The notes under the pieces were generated by a model that was not told the origin of the DNA, made no database searches, and saw only the letters and a program-made list of their open reading frames with translations. Positions 27,635 through 37,245 of a stretch of DNA of 64,000 nucleotides are shown piece by piece. Position numbers and translations under genes: made by a program. The stretch is taken from positions 124,001 to 188,000 of the forward strand of contig JAUHXQ010000002.1 in the NCBI GenBank assembly GCA_030426905.1. The letters run 5' to 3'. Source of the stretch: Alphaproteobacteria bacterium (GTDB lineage Bacteria; Pseudomonadota; Alphaproteobacteria; Rickettsiales; JABSSG01). The stretch's first letter is position 1; each line of letters starts with the position of its first letter.

Positions 27635-29374
27635 ATGAACATATACAGCCTCACTCGAGAAAAAATAATAAATATTATCACGAAACTTGCAAAGGAAAAT
27701 GACTGGGATGAGACAAACACACAATCTATAGTCGTAGAAATTCCTAATGACCCTTCTCATGGAGAGATTTCTACTAATGCAGCAATGATTCTTGCTAAAT
27801 ATGCACGTAGAGCACCTAGAGATCTAGCTGTTTTAATTACTGAAGAGCTTAAGCAAGACAAAACCTTTCGGGAGATAAAAATTGCTGGAGGTGGGTTTAT
27901 CAATTTAATTGTAAATCCCGAAGCATGGTACAACGAAATCAAAGCAATAATAGAAGAAAAAGACCAATATGGTAAAATTAATATTGGCAAAGGTTTAACT
28001 GTTAATGTTGAATATGGTTCTCCAAATCCAACTGGCCCCATGCATATCGGCCATGCAAGAGGATCAATTTATGGTGATGCGCTCGCATCTTTGCTTGCAT
28101 ATGTTGGCTATGATGTAACAAGAGAATTTTATGCTAACGATGCTGGTAAACAAATTCAAAAACTCGTAGAATCTATTTATATAAGATATTTAGAATTATG
28201 CGGTAAATATTTTGATGACTTCCCTAAGGATTGTTACCCTGCTCAATATGTTATTGATGCAGCAAAAGAACTAAAAAAACAATATTCATATCAGCTAGTA
28301 GATGTCGATCAGCAGAAAAAAAATGATATTATCAGAGAGTTCGCCATTGAAAGAATGATGGATACTATTAAAAAATCTCTGCATTCCTTAGGTGTAAAAC
28401 ATGATATATTTTTTTATGAAAGCCTTTTACATAAAGAAAATAAAATAGCTGAAGCAATAAAACTCTTAGAAGAACAACAATCTTTATACCGTGGCGTACT
28501 AGAAATGCCAAAAAAGCAAATGACAGCAGAATGGGAAGAAAGGGAACAATTGCTATTTAAGTCAACAAAATATGGTGATGATCTAGATAGACCTTTACAA
28601 AAATCTGATGGAAGTTGGACATATTTTGCTGCTGAACTAGCTTATCTACGTAATAAAATTAAGCGCGGATTTCATGAGCTTATATTGGTTTTAGGAGCTG
28701 ACCATATAGGGTACCAAAAGAGAATTGAAGCTGCTTGTATGGCTCTTAATAATGGCAAGAACATACTAGATGTCAAACTATGTCAGCTAGTAATATTCTT
28801 AAAAGATGGTGCACCACTTAAAATGTCGAAGAGAGCAGGACAGTTTCTAACTGTCGATCAAGTAGTAAAAATAGTTGGCAAAGACGCGTTAAGATTTATG
28901 ATTTTGACTAGGAAAAATGATATAGTAATGGAGTTTGACTTAGCAAAAGTCAAAGAACAATCGAAAGATAATCCGGTGTTTTATGTACAATACGCGAATG
29001 CACGGGGCAATTCAGTTATTAATAATGCCAAAACGCAAATTCCTGAAATTATTAATAAGATGCACCAAGCTGATTTATCTTTGCTATGCCACGAACAAGA
29101 AATGGAATTAATTAGATTACTTAGCTATTGGCCACGACAAGTCGAAATTGCTGCTACTCACCACGAACCTCATAGAATTGCTTTTTTCTTACAAAATATT
29201 GCAGCAAAATTCCATTCATTTTGGACTGTTGGCAAGACTAACGAAGATTTACGATTTATTGTTCCAGAAAACAGCAGCCTTACTGCTGCACGTTTGACTT
29301 TAGTACAAGCAACAATTAATATTATATCCTCTGGGCTAGAGTTATTAGGAGTGACTCCACTCAAGAACATGTAA
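27635..29374 (+). CDS. argS: Arginyl-tRNA synthetase
   Basis: Charges tRNA-Arg. 579 residues, complete class I enzyme. Motifs: P-N-P-T-G-P-M-H-I-G-H-A-R-G (HIGH), F-Y-A-N-D-A-G-K-Q-I, and L-K-M-S-K-R-A-G (KMSK-like). It has the C-terminal DALR anticodon-binding domain and the N-terminal Arg-specific additional domain. It is followed after 13 bp by a SPOR-domain protein, a common alphaproteobacterial pairing. Confidence 0.96.
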   Translation: MNIYSLTREKIINIITKLAKENDWDETNTQSIVVEIPNDPSHGEISTNAAMILAKYARRAPRDLAVLITEELKQDKTFREIKIAGGGFINLIVNPEAWYNEIKAIIEEKDQYGKINIGKGLTVNVEYGSPNPTGPMHIGHARGSIYGDALASLLAYVGYDVTREFYANDAGKQIQKLVESIYIRYLELCGKYFDDFPKDCYPAQYVIDAAKELKKQYSYQLVDVDQQKKNDIIREFAIERMMDTIKKSLHSLGVKHDIFFYESLLHKENKIAEAIKLLEEQQSLYRGVLEMPKKQMTAEWEEREQLLFKSTKYGDDLDRPLQKSDGSWTYFAAELAYLRNKIKRGFHELILVLGADHIGYQKRIEAACMALNNGKNILDVKLCQLVIFLKDGAPLKMSKRAGQFLTVDQVVKIVGKDALRFMILTRKNDIVMEFDLAKVKEQSKDNPVFYVQYANARGNSVINNAKTQIPEIINKMHQADLSLLCHEQEMELIRLLSYWPRQVEIAATHHEPHRIAFFLQNIAAKFHSFWTVGKTNEDLRFIVPENSSLTAARLTLVQATINIISSGLELLGVTPLKNM

Positions 29375-29387
29375 ATCCTGTATTTCT

Positions 29388-30077
29388 ATGGATTATATTA
29401 AAAATACTAAAAGTAATACTCACATTATAGAAAACTTCTCAAAATACAAAATTTGGGTAGTGATTTTGGCTATATTAGCTTTTATATCACTAGCGTGGTA
29501 CTCATACAATGCTCAATTTAGACATATAGACGAAGCAAATTTGCCAATAATATCTGCACCAGGAAAAGTAAAATTCAAACCAGGGGACCCTGGTGGATTT
29601 ATTGTAGCAAATCGTGATAAGGAAATTTATGACCATATCTCAGGAAAAAAAATAAAACATAAAAAAACTAGGACTACCAAACCATCTGAAGTTCCTGTTG
29701 AAAAAAAAGAAGTGATTTCTTTAATAAATAAACAAATTAAAGAAGATAAGGTTAGAGCTAAACCAGTAAGGCTATATATACCTGATAATATAGGAAAAAT
29801 AGATATTCCAGCTAAAGCAAAATTTGAAAAAAAATATTATGAAGTAAGAATAGCTAAAATTAAGAATCCCAAAATGCTTGACAAAGCTTGGGAGATAATG
29901 CTCTCCAGGCATGGTGACACTATCAAAAAGTTTAAACCTACTCTGTATACAGAGTCGTTATCAGCTAAAAAACATTACTATATTCATATAGGGCCAATAA
30001 AATCTTCAAAACAAGCCTACGATATTTGTGATAATTTGCAAAACCAAGGACGAAAGTGCCACGTAATAAGTAGTTAA
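29388..30077 (+). CDS. SPOR-domain membrane protein
   Basis: 229 residues. Short cytoplasmic start, one TM segment (about 25-45, W-V-V-I-L-A-I-L-A-F-I-S-L-A-W-Y), a basic periplasmic linker, and a C-terminal SPOR domain (about 150-229) ending G-P-I-K-S-S-K-Q-A-Y-D-I-C-D-N-L. SPOR domains bind denuded glycan strands of septal peptidoglycan, so a cell-division role is expected. Likely co-transcribed with argS. Confidence 0.82.
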   Translation: MDYIKNTKSNTHIIENFSKYKIWVVILAILAFISLAWYSYNAQFRHIDEANLPIISAPGKVKFKPGDPGGFIVANRDKEIYDHISGKKIKHKKTRTTKPSEVPVEKKEVISLINKQIKEDKVRAKPVRLYIPDNIGKIDIPAKAKFEKKYYEVRIAKIKNPKMLDKAWEIMLSRHGDTIKKFKPTLYTESLSAKKHYYIHIGPIKSSKQAYDICDNLQNQGRKCHVISS

Positions 30078-30118
30078 TCAAAATATTATCTAAAAATTAG
30101 AAGAGTTTATATTTTTAA

Positions 30119-30153
30119 ACAGCATTTGGATAATATTACTACCCAAATGCTGT
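30119..30153. terminator. Hairpin between the SPOR gene and the 90-residue ORF
   Basis: An 11-bp perfect inverted repeat (ACAGCATTTGG / CCAAATGCTGT, loop 13 nt) between convergent genes. There is no long T-run on either side, so it may be a transcription end or a processed 3' stem. Confidence 0.5.
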
Positions 30154-30185
30154 CGGAGGTTAAATCGTTATTTTTCAATATCGCT

Positions 30186-30211
30186 TTTGTAGCTTACGTT
30201 TGTAGCTTACG
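30186..30211. repeat. 13-bp tandem duplication
   Basis: TTTGTAGCTTACG occurs twice back to back just downstream of the 90-residue ORF (minus strand). A small slippage duplication with no evident role. Confidence 0.8.
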
Positions 30212-30214
30212 TCT

Positions 30215-30487
30215 TTATACCTCACCATCAGTACTTGGATCTTGTACATCCACATCACCGGTAGTGTAAGCAGGATCTGCTGGATTTTCTGGTTCTATTT
30301 CTGGCTCTGGAGGAAATGGGAAAGGAAAGCCACCATGACCAATTACGCTTAAACTATGCAAAGTTTCAGCTACAGCTGCTTCAACTTCCATCTTTGCAGC
30401 TTCAATATTATGATTTAAATTATTAGCCTCAGTTTGCACTTGTCCAAGAAGATTTTTAAGGTTCTCTATATTACTATCAATACTCAT
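30215..30487 (-). CDS. Small hypothetical protein, helical with acidic Pro-rich tail
   Basis: 90 residues, not recognised. Residues 1-50 form an amphipathic helix or coiled coil (N-L-K-N-L-L-G-Q-V-Q-T-E-A-N-N-L). The second half is Pro/Glu/Asp-rich (F-P-F-P-P-E-P-E-I-E-P-E-N-P-A-D-P). No signal peptide. Divergent from mipZ. Probably real because codon use and its isolated frame are consistent, but nothing shows its job. Confidence 0.55.
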   Translation of the reverse strand: MSIDSNIENLKNLLGQVQTEANNLNHNIEAAKMEVEAAVAETLHSLSVIGHGGFPFPFPPEPEIEPENPADPAYTTGDVDVQDPSTDGEV

Positions 30488-30644
30488 TTGATTACCTATT
30501 ATTAATTGATAATTTAAATTTTAATTAACAAACATTAATGAATCATTAACGTTTTGTGAATCTTTAGCATTTTATAAAAAATTTTTATGATGTGTGAGTT
30601 ATATTTTATTGTCGTTTGCTAAATTGAGGTATATAATTTTTACT

Positions 30645-31481
30645 GTGAGTAATAATAAAGCTACAATAATTGTTGTCGGAAATGAAAAAGGTGGCGCCGG
30701 TAAGACTACTACCGCCATGCACTTGCTTACAGCCTTATTATATTTAAAATTTAAAGTCGTAAGCATAGATGCTGATGTTAGGCAAGCTTCCCTAACTTCC
30801 TATATTAATAACAGAATTAAGAGCTGCAATTCTATAAAAAGCATACCTTTACCAACTCACCATAGGATTAACCCAAGCTTAAGAAATACTTTATCTGCCA
30901 TCGAGAATGATGAGCAGAATCAATTCATGGAAACTTTAGCCGCAGAAGAAAAAAATAATGATTTTATTATTATAGATACACCAGGGTCAAACACACATTT
31001 GTCAAAATTAGTGCATTCTTATGCAGATATCATTATTACTCCTATTAATGATAGTTTCGTAGATTTAGATCTACTTGCTCAAGTTGATGGAAATAATTTC
31101 GAAATATTAAAGCCTGGAATATATAGTCAAATGGTGTGGGAACAAAAGATGAATCGTGTAAAAAGAGATCGCCAATCAATTGACTGGCTCATTATGCGTA
31201 ATCGTATTGCTGCTGTAGAGGCACATAATAGACGTAATATTGAGAAAGTTGTAGAAAATCTCTCTAAGAGAATTGGATGTAGAATTGCTCATGGTTTTGG
31301 TGAAAGAGTTATATTTAAAGAGTTATTCTTAAAAGGCCTCACTTTACTTGATGTTAAAAATTCAAAATTAAATTTTACTTTCACTACTTCGCATATATTA
31401 GCAAGACAAGAGCTAATAAAGCTTTTAAATAGCTTAAATAATGATATACTCACTAATGCTTTGGCTAATTCAATTTTATAA
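30645..31481 (+). CDS. mipZ: MipZ-type ParA-family ATPase (division-plane positioning)
   Basis: Starts A-T-I-I-V-V-G-N-E-K-G-G-A-G-K-T-T-T-A-M-H, the deviant Walker A and flank characteristic of MipZ, the alphaproteobacterial inhibitor of FtsZ assembly that marks midcell. Walker A' is V-V-S-I-D-A-D-V-R-Q, and Walker B is F-I-I-I-D-T-P-G. The region W-L-I-M-R-N-R plus a basic stretch fits DNA binding. I start at GTG 30645, just before the conserved region; a GTG at 30594 would add 17 residues. About 278 residues. Confidence 0.88.
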   Translation: MSNNKATIIVVGNEKGGAGKTTTAMHLLTALLYLKFKVVSIDADVRQASLTSYINNRIKSCNSIKSIPLPTHHRINPSLRNTLSAIENDEQNQFMETLAAEEKNNDFIIIDTPGSNTHLSKLVHSYADIIITPINDSFVDLDLLAQVDGNNFEILKPGIYSQMVWEQKMNRVKRDRQSIDWLIMRNRIAAVEAHNRRNIEKVVENLSKRIGCRIAHGFGERVIFKELFLKGLTLLDVKNSKLNFTFTTSHILARQELIKLLNSLNNDILTNALANSIL

Positions 31482-31502
31482 CAATAACTAAAAATTACCA
31501 TA

Positions 31503-32405
31503 ATGATTGATAAATATAACAAAATTTTTATAGCATTATTATTTTCTGTTCTAGCTTTACTTGCTATCGAATTTCATAAGCAATGTATTTGTATATTAGG
31601 ATATTGTACCTGTCGCACTCCTCAGTATTTTTACATAGGAGACAACACTGCTCTGCTAAAATTTCCTGACAGGAGCGAGTTATATGTAGATACAAAAGAT
31701 AACTTAATCAGCCGCTGGTTAATTACTAAAGGAAAATGGGAAAATAAAGAAAGAAAATTAATTAGCAAAAGATTCATAGACGAAAACTCTAAAATTATAG
31801 AAATAGGGGCTAATTATGGCACCTATACAATTAACATGGCCAAGACTGTAAATAAAGGTAGAGGGCATGTGTATGCATTTGAAGCTAATCCTAGAATTTC
31901 AGACTTATTGACCAAATCTTTATTTGCAAATAATATCTTGCATAAAGTATCTGTACACAATTCTTTTGTATATTCTACGTCTGGTAAGCAAATTAACTTT
32001 ACTTTTAATGAATTAAATATAGGTCATGGGCATATAACTCACGATACCCCCCCAAAGACAAGACTAGACAAATCTTTTGTTGCAACAACAGTAGCACTTG
32101 ATGATATATTAGACAGCAGTATAAAGTTTGATTTTATCCGTATGGATGCAGAAGGATCTGAATTTGAAATTTTAAAAGGAGCTAAAAAAATACTGGAGAA
32201 CTCTCCAGATATTATTATATACGCAGAGTGGTGTCCTGCTATGCTAGCAGAAAATAGTGATGTAGAAAAAGAGCTGGATTATTATTTAGCAAAGCAATAT
32301 AAATTTTACCAAGTGCAGAAGGATAAAATCATACCTATATCGAGGGAAGCACTGCTAAAAATTAATTTCACTAATATAGTTATGACTAGGAAAAAAGATA
32401 TTTAA
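31503..32405 (+). CDS. FkbM-family methyltransferase
   Basis: 300 residues. An N-terminal hydrophobic segment (about 9-24) is followed by a short Cys-rich stretch (C-I-C-I-L-G-Y-C-T-C). The SAM-dependent methyltransferase domain has motif I I-I-E-I-G-A-N-Y-G-T-Y, acidic loop F-E-A-N-P, and F-I-R-M-D-A-E-G-S-E-F, the hallmark of FkbM proteins. Members O-methylate sugars or small metabolites. The acceptor here is unknown; the membrane anchor suggests a glycan or lipid-linked substrate. Follows mipZ by 21 bp. Confidence 0.82.
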   Translation: MIDKYNKIFIALLFSVLALLAIEFHKQCICILGYCTCRTPQYFYIGDNTALLKFPDRSELYVDTKDNLISRWLITKGKWENKERKLISKRFIDENSKIIEIGANYGTYTINMAKTVNKGRGHVYAFEANPRISDLLTKSLFANNILHKVSVHNSFVYSTSGKQINFTFNELNIGHGHITHDTPPKTRLDKSFVATTVALDDILDSSIKFDFIRMDAEGSEFEILKGAKKILENSPDIIIYAEWCPAMLAENSDVEKELDYYLAKQYKFYQVQKDKIIPISREALLKINFTNIVMTRKKDI

Positions 32406-32416
32406 TGAGCCAGACA

Positions 32417-33844
32417 TTAAGAAGCTTGAGATTTTATATGTTGATAGGCTAATAGCGCTCTTTCTCTTGATTCTTTAAGACTAACTATCGGTAAAGGATA
32501 GTGTTCTCCTAAAATAATATTAGCCTTTCTTAAAACTGGTTCTGGAGCTTCCCACGGATTAAATAAATATTTTTTATCCAAGTCCTTTAGCTCTGGAATA
32601 TAACATTTTGTATACTCTCCCTCTGGATCAAATTTCTGCCCTTGTAATATAGGATTAAAAATACGGAAATAAGGAGCAGCATCAGCTCCACAGCCTGCAA
32701 CCCACTGCCAACTAGCGCTATTGCTTGCTAAATCAGCATCAACAAGGCAGTCCCGAAACCATTCTTCACCTTTGCGCCAGTGTATCAAAAGATTTTTGAC
32801 CAAAAAGGAAGCAACCACCATCCTAACACGATTATGAATATATCCGGTTTGCCATAGCTGTCTCATCCCAGCATCAACTAGAGGATAACCAGTCATACCT
32901 TTGCGCCACTTTTGTAGATACTCCTGATTATTATTCCATGGAAATTTATCAAATTTCTTTTGTAAATTGTCTTCTGGTAATTTAGGAAAATAATACAGGA
33001 GATAATAGGAAAATTCCCGCCATCCTAGCTCGCTAAGAAAACAGTCAGTATTAACATTATCACCTTCTCTAGCAATTTTAAACCATATTTGATTTACTGA
33101 TATTTCTCCATAATGTATATGAGGCGAAAGGCGAGATACACTATTTTTAGCAGGGTAATTCCTCCCTTCTTTATAATCACTCAGACCATTCTCAATGAAT
33201 TTTTCTAAATTTTTATGAGCATGTTCCTCGCCTATTTTCCAATATTTTGACAGTTTTTTATACCATTCATTTTGAGGTATTAAGTTTAACTTACTAACAT
33301 GAGTATTTTCTACTCTCGCTTTTACATATTGAATTTTTTCTGGTTTTAGCAAAATATCTCTAGGTCTCATATTTTTCCCTAAGCACCCACGATGGTAAAA
33401 TGCTGTAAACACTAAATACGGAGTATTATCCTTTTTTAATATTTCAGTTGGCTCCCATAGTAAAGAACCGTTAAAACTTTTTACTTCAATACCGAGGTCT
33501 TTTAAGTATTTTTCTATCTTAGTATCCCTCTCTATCTGCCATGGTTCATAGCAACGATTCCAATATACTGCATTAATTTTATAATCTTGAATTAATTTTT
33601 GTAGAAATTTTTTGGGATTCCCTCTTGCTACATATAAATTTTCCTGTAAGGATTTATTCAAGGAAAGCAAAGAGTGATACAACCACCATTTACTTGCAGC
33701 ACCAATAGTATATTTCTTAGGGTTAACATCGTCCAATATATACACGGGTAATACTTCTCCTTCTTTTGTTGCTTGATAAAAAGAAGGATTATCAGACAAT
33801 CTTAAATCTTGCTTGAACCAATGTATAATTCTTTTACTCATCAA
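32417..33844 (-). CDS. phrB: Deoxyribodipyrimidine photolyase (cryptochrome/photolyase family)
   Basis: Repairs UV cyclobutane dimers using FADH and light. 475 residues, full length. The N-terminal antenna domain begins I-H-W-F-K-Q-D-L-R-L-S-D-N-P. The FAD domain has S-R-L-S-P-H-I-H-Y-G-E-I, L-G-W-R-E-F, F-P-W, G-Y-P-L-V-D-A-G-M-R-Q-L, H-N-R-V-R-M-V-V-A-S-F and D-A-D-L-A-S-N-S-A-S-W-Q-W-V-A-G-C-G. All are class I CPD photolyase signatures. Overlaps murU's end closely (1-bp gap), so it is in line with the murU-amgK-tsaE run. Confidence 0.95.
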   Translation of the reverse strand: MMSKRIIHWFKQDLRLSDNPSFYQATKEGEVLPVYILDDVNPKKYTIGAASKWWLYHSLLSLNKSLQENLYVARGNPKKFLQKLIQDYKINAVYWNRCYEPWQIERDTKIEKYLKDLGIEVKSFNGSLLWEPTEILKKDNTPYLVFTAFYHRGCLGKNMRPRDILLKPEKIQYVKARVENTHVSKLNLIPQNEWYKKLSKYWKIGEEHAHKNLEKFIENGLSDYKEGRNYPAKNSVSRLSPHIHYGEISVNQIWFKIAREGDNVNTDCFLSELGWREFSYYLLYYFPKLPEDNLQKKFDKFPWNNNQEYLQKWRKGMTGYPLVDAGMRQLWQTGYIHNRVRMVVASFLVKNLLIHWRKGEEWFRDCLVDADLASNSASWQWVAGCGADAAPYFRIFNPILQGQKFDPEGEYTKCYIPELKDLDKKYLFNPWEAPEPVLRKANIILGEHYPLPIVSLKESRERALLAYQHIKSQAS

Positions 33845-34576
33845 TTACGACAAATGATTTTCCAATAATTTTTCAGTATCTATAATAGACTGAGGGGTAC
33901 CTATATGAAACCAAGCACCTTGATAAATTATACCATAAATATTTTTATAGATATCGCCTATTTTTTCTGACGCATAAATATCCATTAATTTACACTTTTT
34001 TACCTTTAATCCAGAAAAATTTGATGGTTTTGTTATGTGTATACCAGCATAAGCATAAGGTAAGAAATCATACTCAGCAGGACATACTAGCATGTTGTTT
34101 TTGGTCAAGCCAAAATCACCTTTATAATCGTAACCAATAGCATCACTAACATTTTTAAGTAAAAACAAACTATGCATACCGTTATTCCAGCATCTTGCTA
34201 ATTGCTTAAATATATTTTCCTCACCATGCCACAATGAATCACCATTAACTACAAAAAAAGGCTTGTCTTGCAAATGATGCAGTGCATTTATTACTCCACC
34301 CCCTGTCTCTAATAACTCTTGTTCTTGTATTATCTTAACTGTTGCAGATATATTATTAGTTTGAATATGTGAATCTATGTGTTTTTTTAAAATATCAGCT
34401 TTATAGAAGCTGTTGATAACTATTTTCTCTATATTATACTCAACTAATTTATCAATAATCCTGGTAATGAGTGACCTCCCATGAATCTCTACCATAGGCT
34501 TAGGTATACGATCTGTGATAGGTTGCATACGCCTACCAAAACCAGCAGCTAATATGAAAGCTTCCTTAATTCTCAT
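33845..34576 (-). CDS. murU: N-acetylmuramate alpha-1-phosphate uridylyltransferase MurU
   Basis: Nucleotidyltransferase of the peptidoglycan-recycling bypass, making UDP-MurNAc. 243 residues with the pyrophosphorylase signature L-A-A-G-F-G-R-R-M-Q-P-I-T-D-R-I-P-K-P-M, then E-T-G-G-G-V-I-N-A and V-N-G-D-S-L. Assignment to MurU rather than another sugar nucleotidyltransferase rests on its place right after amgK. Confidence 0.85.
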   Translation of the reverse strand: MRIKEAFILAAGFGRRMQPITDRIPKPMVEIHGRSLITRIIDKLVEYNIEKIVINSFYKADILKKHIDSHIQTNNISATVKIIQEQELLETGGGVINALHHLQDKPFFVVNGDSLWHGEENIFKQLARCWNNGMHSLFLLKNVSDAIGYDYKGDFGLTKNNMLVCPAEYDFLPYAYAGIHITKPSNFSGLKVKKCKLMDIYASEKIGDIYKNIYGIIYQGAWFHIGTPQSIIDTEKLLENHLS

Positions 34577-34649
34577 AATTTACCAATTTAATATGACGCT
34601 GTGGATAAACAGCTATTTTGTTGGCAAAGTTTTTCATTTATAGACAGGT

Positions 34650-35657
34650 TTATAGATTAGCATCATCTCGCATAATTGGAATATCAATCTTAGAAAACCA
34701 TTGTTTTAGAGGTTCTAAAAGAGGATTATTAATATGTTTTTTTACATAAGACCATGTTCTAGGTAAATGCTGCAAATATCTACTATCATTGTCTCTTAGT
34801 ACTTTACGAGCAAAAATTCCAATAATCTTACAACTTCTCTGTACTCCAAAAATAACATAATCAGAAAGAAATTTTTTATTGTCTATATCAGGCATGTTAT
34901 TAAGGTAATAAGAATTAATTTTTGATACTACATCTTCTGGAACATCACGTCTTGCATCTTCAAGAAGAGATACAATGTCGTATGCATATGACCCTATAAC
35001 TGCATCTTGAAAATCAAGCAACCCTACTCTCTTCATTCCAACTCGATCCTCCATCCATATAAGATTATCAACATGATAATCTCTTAAGACTACACAAGAA
35101 TCACGATATGAGATACAATTTAATACTTTGTTCCACGCCTCAATATACTCATTTCGTAAGGTTTGCGACAATGCATGGCCATGTAAAATTTTCAGATAAT
35201 AATCGACTAAAAGCAATGCCTCATCTAGCAGTATTTCATTATTAAATACCTTCAGATCAACATCATTATCCAGCTGATGTAAATTTATTAAGACATCAAC
35301 AGCATTTTTATACATTTCATATTCTGTAGCAAAATCACTGTTATTACGTAATCTATTAGTATAAGTATCTTTACCTAAGTCTTCCAGAAGCACCAGACCA
35401 TTTTGTTGGTCATACGCAATAATCTTCGGCGCAGAATAATCATGCTCTAGTAAAAAGCTGCCAACTTTGATAAATGGTTGTATAGACTCACCATCTAAAG
35501 ATGAATCCATGAGCATAAAAGTTTTTTCAGGCGTGATAATTCTTTCATAAACTCGAAAAGAAGCATCATTTGGTAATATTTCTAAAGAAAAATCACAATT
35601 AACATGTTTCTTAATAAATTGATTTTTAATTTTTGATCTATTCTCTGTTGAAGTCAT
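34650..35657 (-). CDS. amgK: Anomeric MurNAc/GlcNAc kinase AmgK
   Basis: Phosphotransferase that makes MurNAc-alpha-1-phosphate from recovered MurNAc. 335 residues, aminoglycoside-phosphotransferase fold. Catalytic loop L-R-D-Y-H-V-D-N-L-I-W, and the metal-binding L-L-D-F-Q-D-A-V-I-G-S-Y-A-Y-D-I-V-S-L-L that follows is typical of AmgK. Overlaps tsaE by 20 bp. The tsaE-amgK-murU order is conserved in alphaproteobacteria. Together amgK and murU let the cell recycle wall sugars without de novo UDP-GlcNAc, bypassing fosfomycin-sensitive MurA. Confidence 0.86.
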   Translation of the reverse strand: MTSTENRSKIKNQFIKKHVNCDFSLEILPNDASFRVYERIITPEKTFMLMDSSLDGESIQPFIKVGSFLLEHDYSAPKIIAYDQQNGLVLLEDLGKDTYTNRLRNNSDFATEYEMYKNAVDVLINLHQLDNDVDLKVFNNEILLDEALLLVDYYLKILHGHALSQTLRNEYIEAWNKVLNCISYRDSCVVLRDYHVDNLIWMEDRVGMKRVGLLDFQDAVIGSYAYDIVSLLEDARRDVPEDVVSKINSYYLNNMPDIDNKKFLSDYVIFGVQRSCKIIGIFARKVLRDNDSRYLQHLPRTWSYVKKHINNPLLEPLKQWFSKIDIPIMRDDANL

Positions 35658-36129
35658 TATTTAATCTTTTTATTAAATGTTCATTTTTCCAAAGACTGGA
35701 ATCTAATACAAGGTTTGCTGTTCTCTTATTTATCTTGGCATTATAGTTAAAATATATAGTAATTAGAGCATTTCGTATAATATTTTCTGCATATTCAGGC
35801 CACTCTATAACCGTAACACCATATTTAAGTGCTTCTTCGATTCCTAGTTCATAAAGCTCTTCACTAGATTTTAAACGATATAAGTCGTAATGATAAACGG
35901 GAATTTTTCCCTCATCATAAACGTTAACTATAGTAAACGTTGGACTAGTTATGTTTGAGCATAGTTCCTTTGTAAGAGAATGAATCAAATATTTAGCAAA
36001 AGTGGTTTTGCCAGCACCTAAATCTCCCTTCAAAAATATTGCATCTTCTTCTTTAACAACACCTGCTATAATTTCAGCTAGTAACCTAGTATCAGATATA
36101 TTATTAATCTTGACAATAATTGGATCCAT
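35638..36129 (-). CDS. tsaE: tRNA threonylcarbamoyladenosine biosynthesis ATPase TsaE
   Basis: ATPase of the TsaBDE complex that makes t6A37 in ANN-decoding tRNAs. About 163 residues. Walker A L-K-G-D-L-G-A-G-K-T-T-F, switch S-P-T-F-T-I-V-N-V-Y, Walker B-like Y-H-Y-D-L-Y-R-L, and V-I-E-W-P-E. ATG at 36129 preferred; a TTG three codons upstream is the other option. MtaB, which modifies t6A further, is also in the window. Confidence 0.93.
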   Translation of the reverse strand: MDPIIVKINNISDTRLLAEIIAGVVKEEDAIFLKGDLGAGKTTFAKYLIHSLTKELCSNITSPTFTIVNVYDEGKIPVYHYDLYRLKSSEELYELGIEEALKYGVTVIEWPEYAENIIRNALITIYFNYNAKINKRTANLVLDSSLWKNEHLIKRLNNDFNRE

Positions 36130-36168
36130 AATCTTCAAATCAAATAAGAGCAGCTACATTAACTGTAA

Positions 36169-37140
36169 CTATAATAAAATAATACTTTGACCCGTTGTAC
36201 TACGATTTGCAATATTTTTATGTGCCTCTGCTACTTCTGATAATTTATATTCCTTAAAAATATCTGTTTTTATCACTCCTTGCTGTGTAAGAGTCAACAC
36301 TTCATTAGAATTTAGCAATAATTCCTCTCTGTATTGTGTATAGTTAAACAAGCTAGGTCTGGTAATAAATAATGATTTATCTGCTAGTTTTTCTATAGAG
36401 AATCTTTCAACTTCACCAGAAGATCTACCATAGCTAACCATTAGCCCAAAGTCACGTAAACAACTTAAAGATTTATCAAAAGTCTTGTGCCCTACTGAAT
36501 CATAAACCACATGCACTCCCCGCTGCTTCGTATAAGCCATCACAGACTCTACAAAATCCTCTTCATCATAATTAATTACTTTGTCCACTCCTAAAGACTT
36601 AACTATTTCTACTTTTGCTTTTGTACTCGTAGTTGCTATTACTTTGCCTTTATAATGTTTTGCTAATCTACATAATATTTGCCCAACACCACCAGCAGCT
36701 GCATGAACTAAAGCTACATGTTTATTAGAGATAAAAAAAGTTCTTCTCAATAGGTAAAAAGCAGTCATACCTTTTAGAAGTACAGCAACTACTTCTTTAT
36801 CTTTAATATAATCTGGTACTGGAATTAGTAAATTATGATCAATAACCCTTGCTTCACTGTAAGCTCCTGTTCTAGATGTCCCATAAGCCACTCTGTCACC
36901 TTTTTTGAACTCTTGCACATCACTACCAACCTCTTCAACTACACCGCAAGCTTCACTTCCGGGGATAAATGGAAGTTTAATATCAAACTCTCCTGTTCGA
37001 TGGTATATATCAAGAAAATTTACTCCTATAGCAGTGTGCCTAACTAAAACTTCTTGAGGACCAGGCTTATTTAATGAGACCTCTTTGATTTGCAAAACCT
37101 CAGGGCCACCAAATTTTTCTACAACTAATGCTTTAACCAT
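36169..37140 (-). CDS. NADPH:quinone oxidoreductase (zinc-independent MDR family)
   Basis: 323 residues, medium-chain dehydrogenase/reductase fold. GroES-like N domain (G-V-N-F-L-D-I-Y-H-R-T-G, the quinone-reductase signature), then a Rossmann domain with H-A-A-A-G-G-V-G-Q-I-L-C. It lacks the structural zinc cysteines. Likely reduces quinones or enoyl-type substrates with NADPH. Sits 31 bp upstream of tsaE on the same strand. Confidence 0.88.
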   Translation of the reverse strand: MVKALVVEKFGGPEVLQIKEVSLNKPGPQEVLVRHTAIGVNFLDIYHRTGEFDIKLPFIPGSEACGVVEEVGSDVQEFKKGDRVAYGTSRTGAYSEARVIDHNLLIPVPDYIKDKEVVAVLLKGMTAFYLLRRTFFISNKHVALVHAAAGGVGQILCRLAKHYKGKVIATTSTKAKVEIVKSLGVDKVINYDEEDFVESVMAYTKQRGVHVVYDSVGHKTFDKSLSCLRDFGLMVSYGRSSGEVERFSIEKLADKSLFITRPSLFNYTQYREELLLNSNEVLTLTQQGVIKTDIFKEYKLSEVAEAHKNIANRSTTGQSIILL

Positions 37141-37245
37141 ATAATCTCCATTTTTGTATAATACTTAGCTTACAAGAGCTATAGTAAAATAAGAATAACT
37201 AAGTTATAGTAACGTTTATTATTAAATAAATAATAGCAATTTTCA

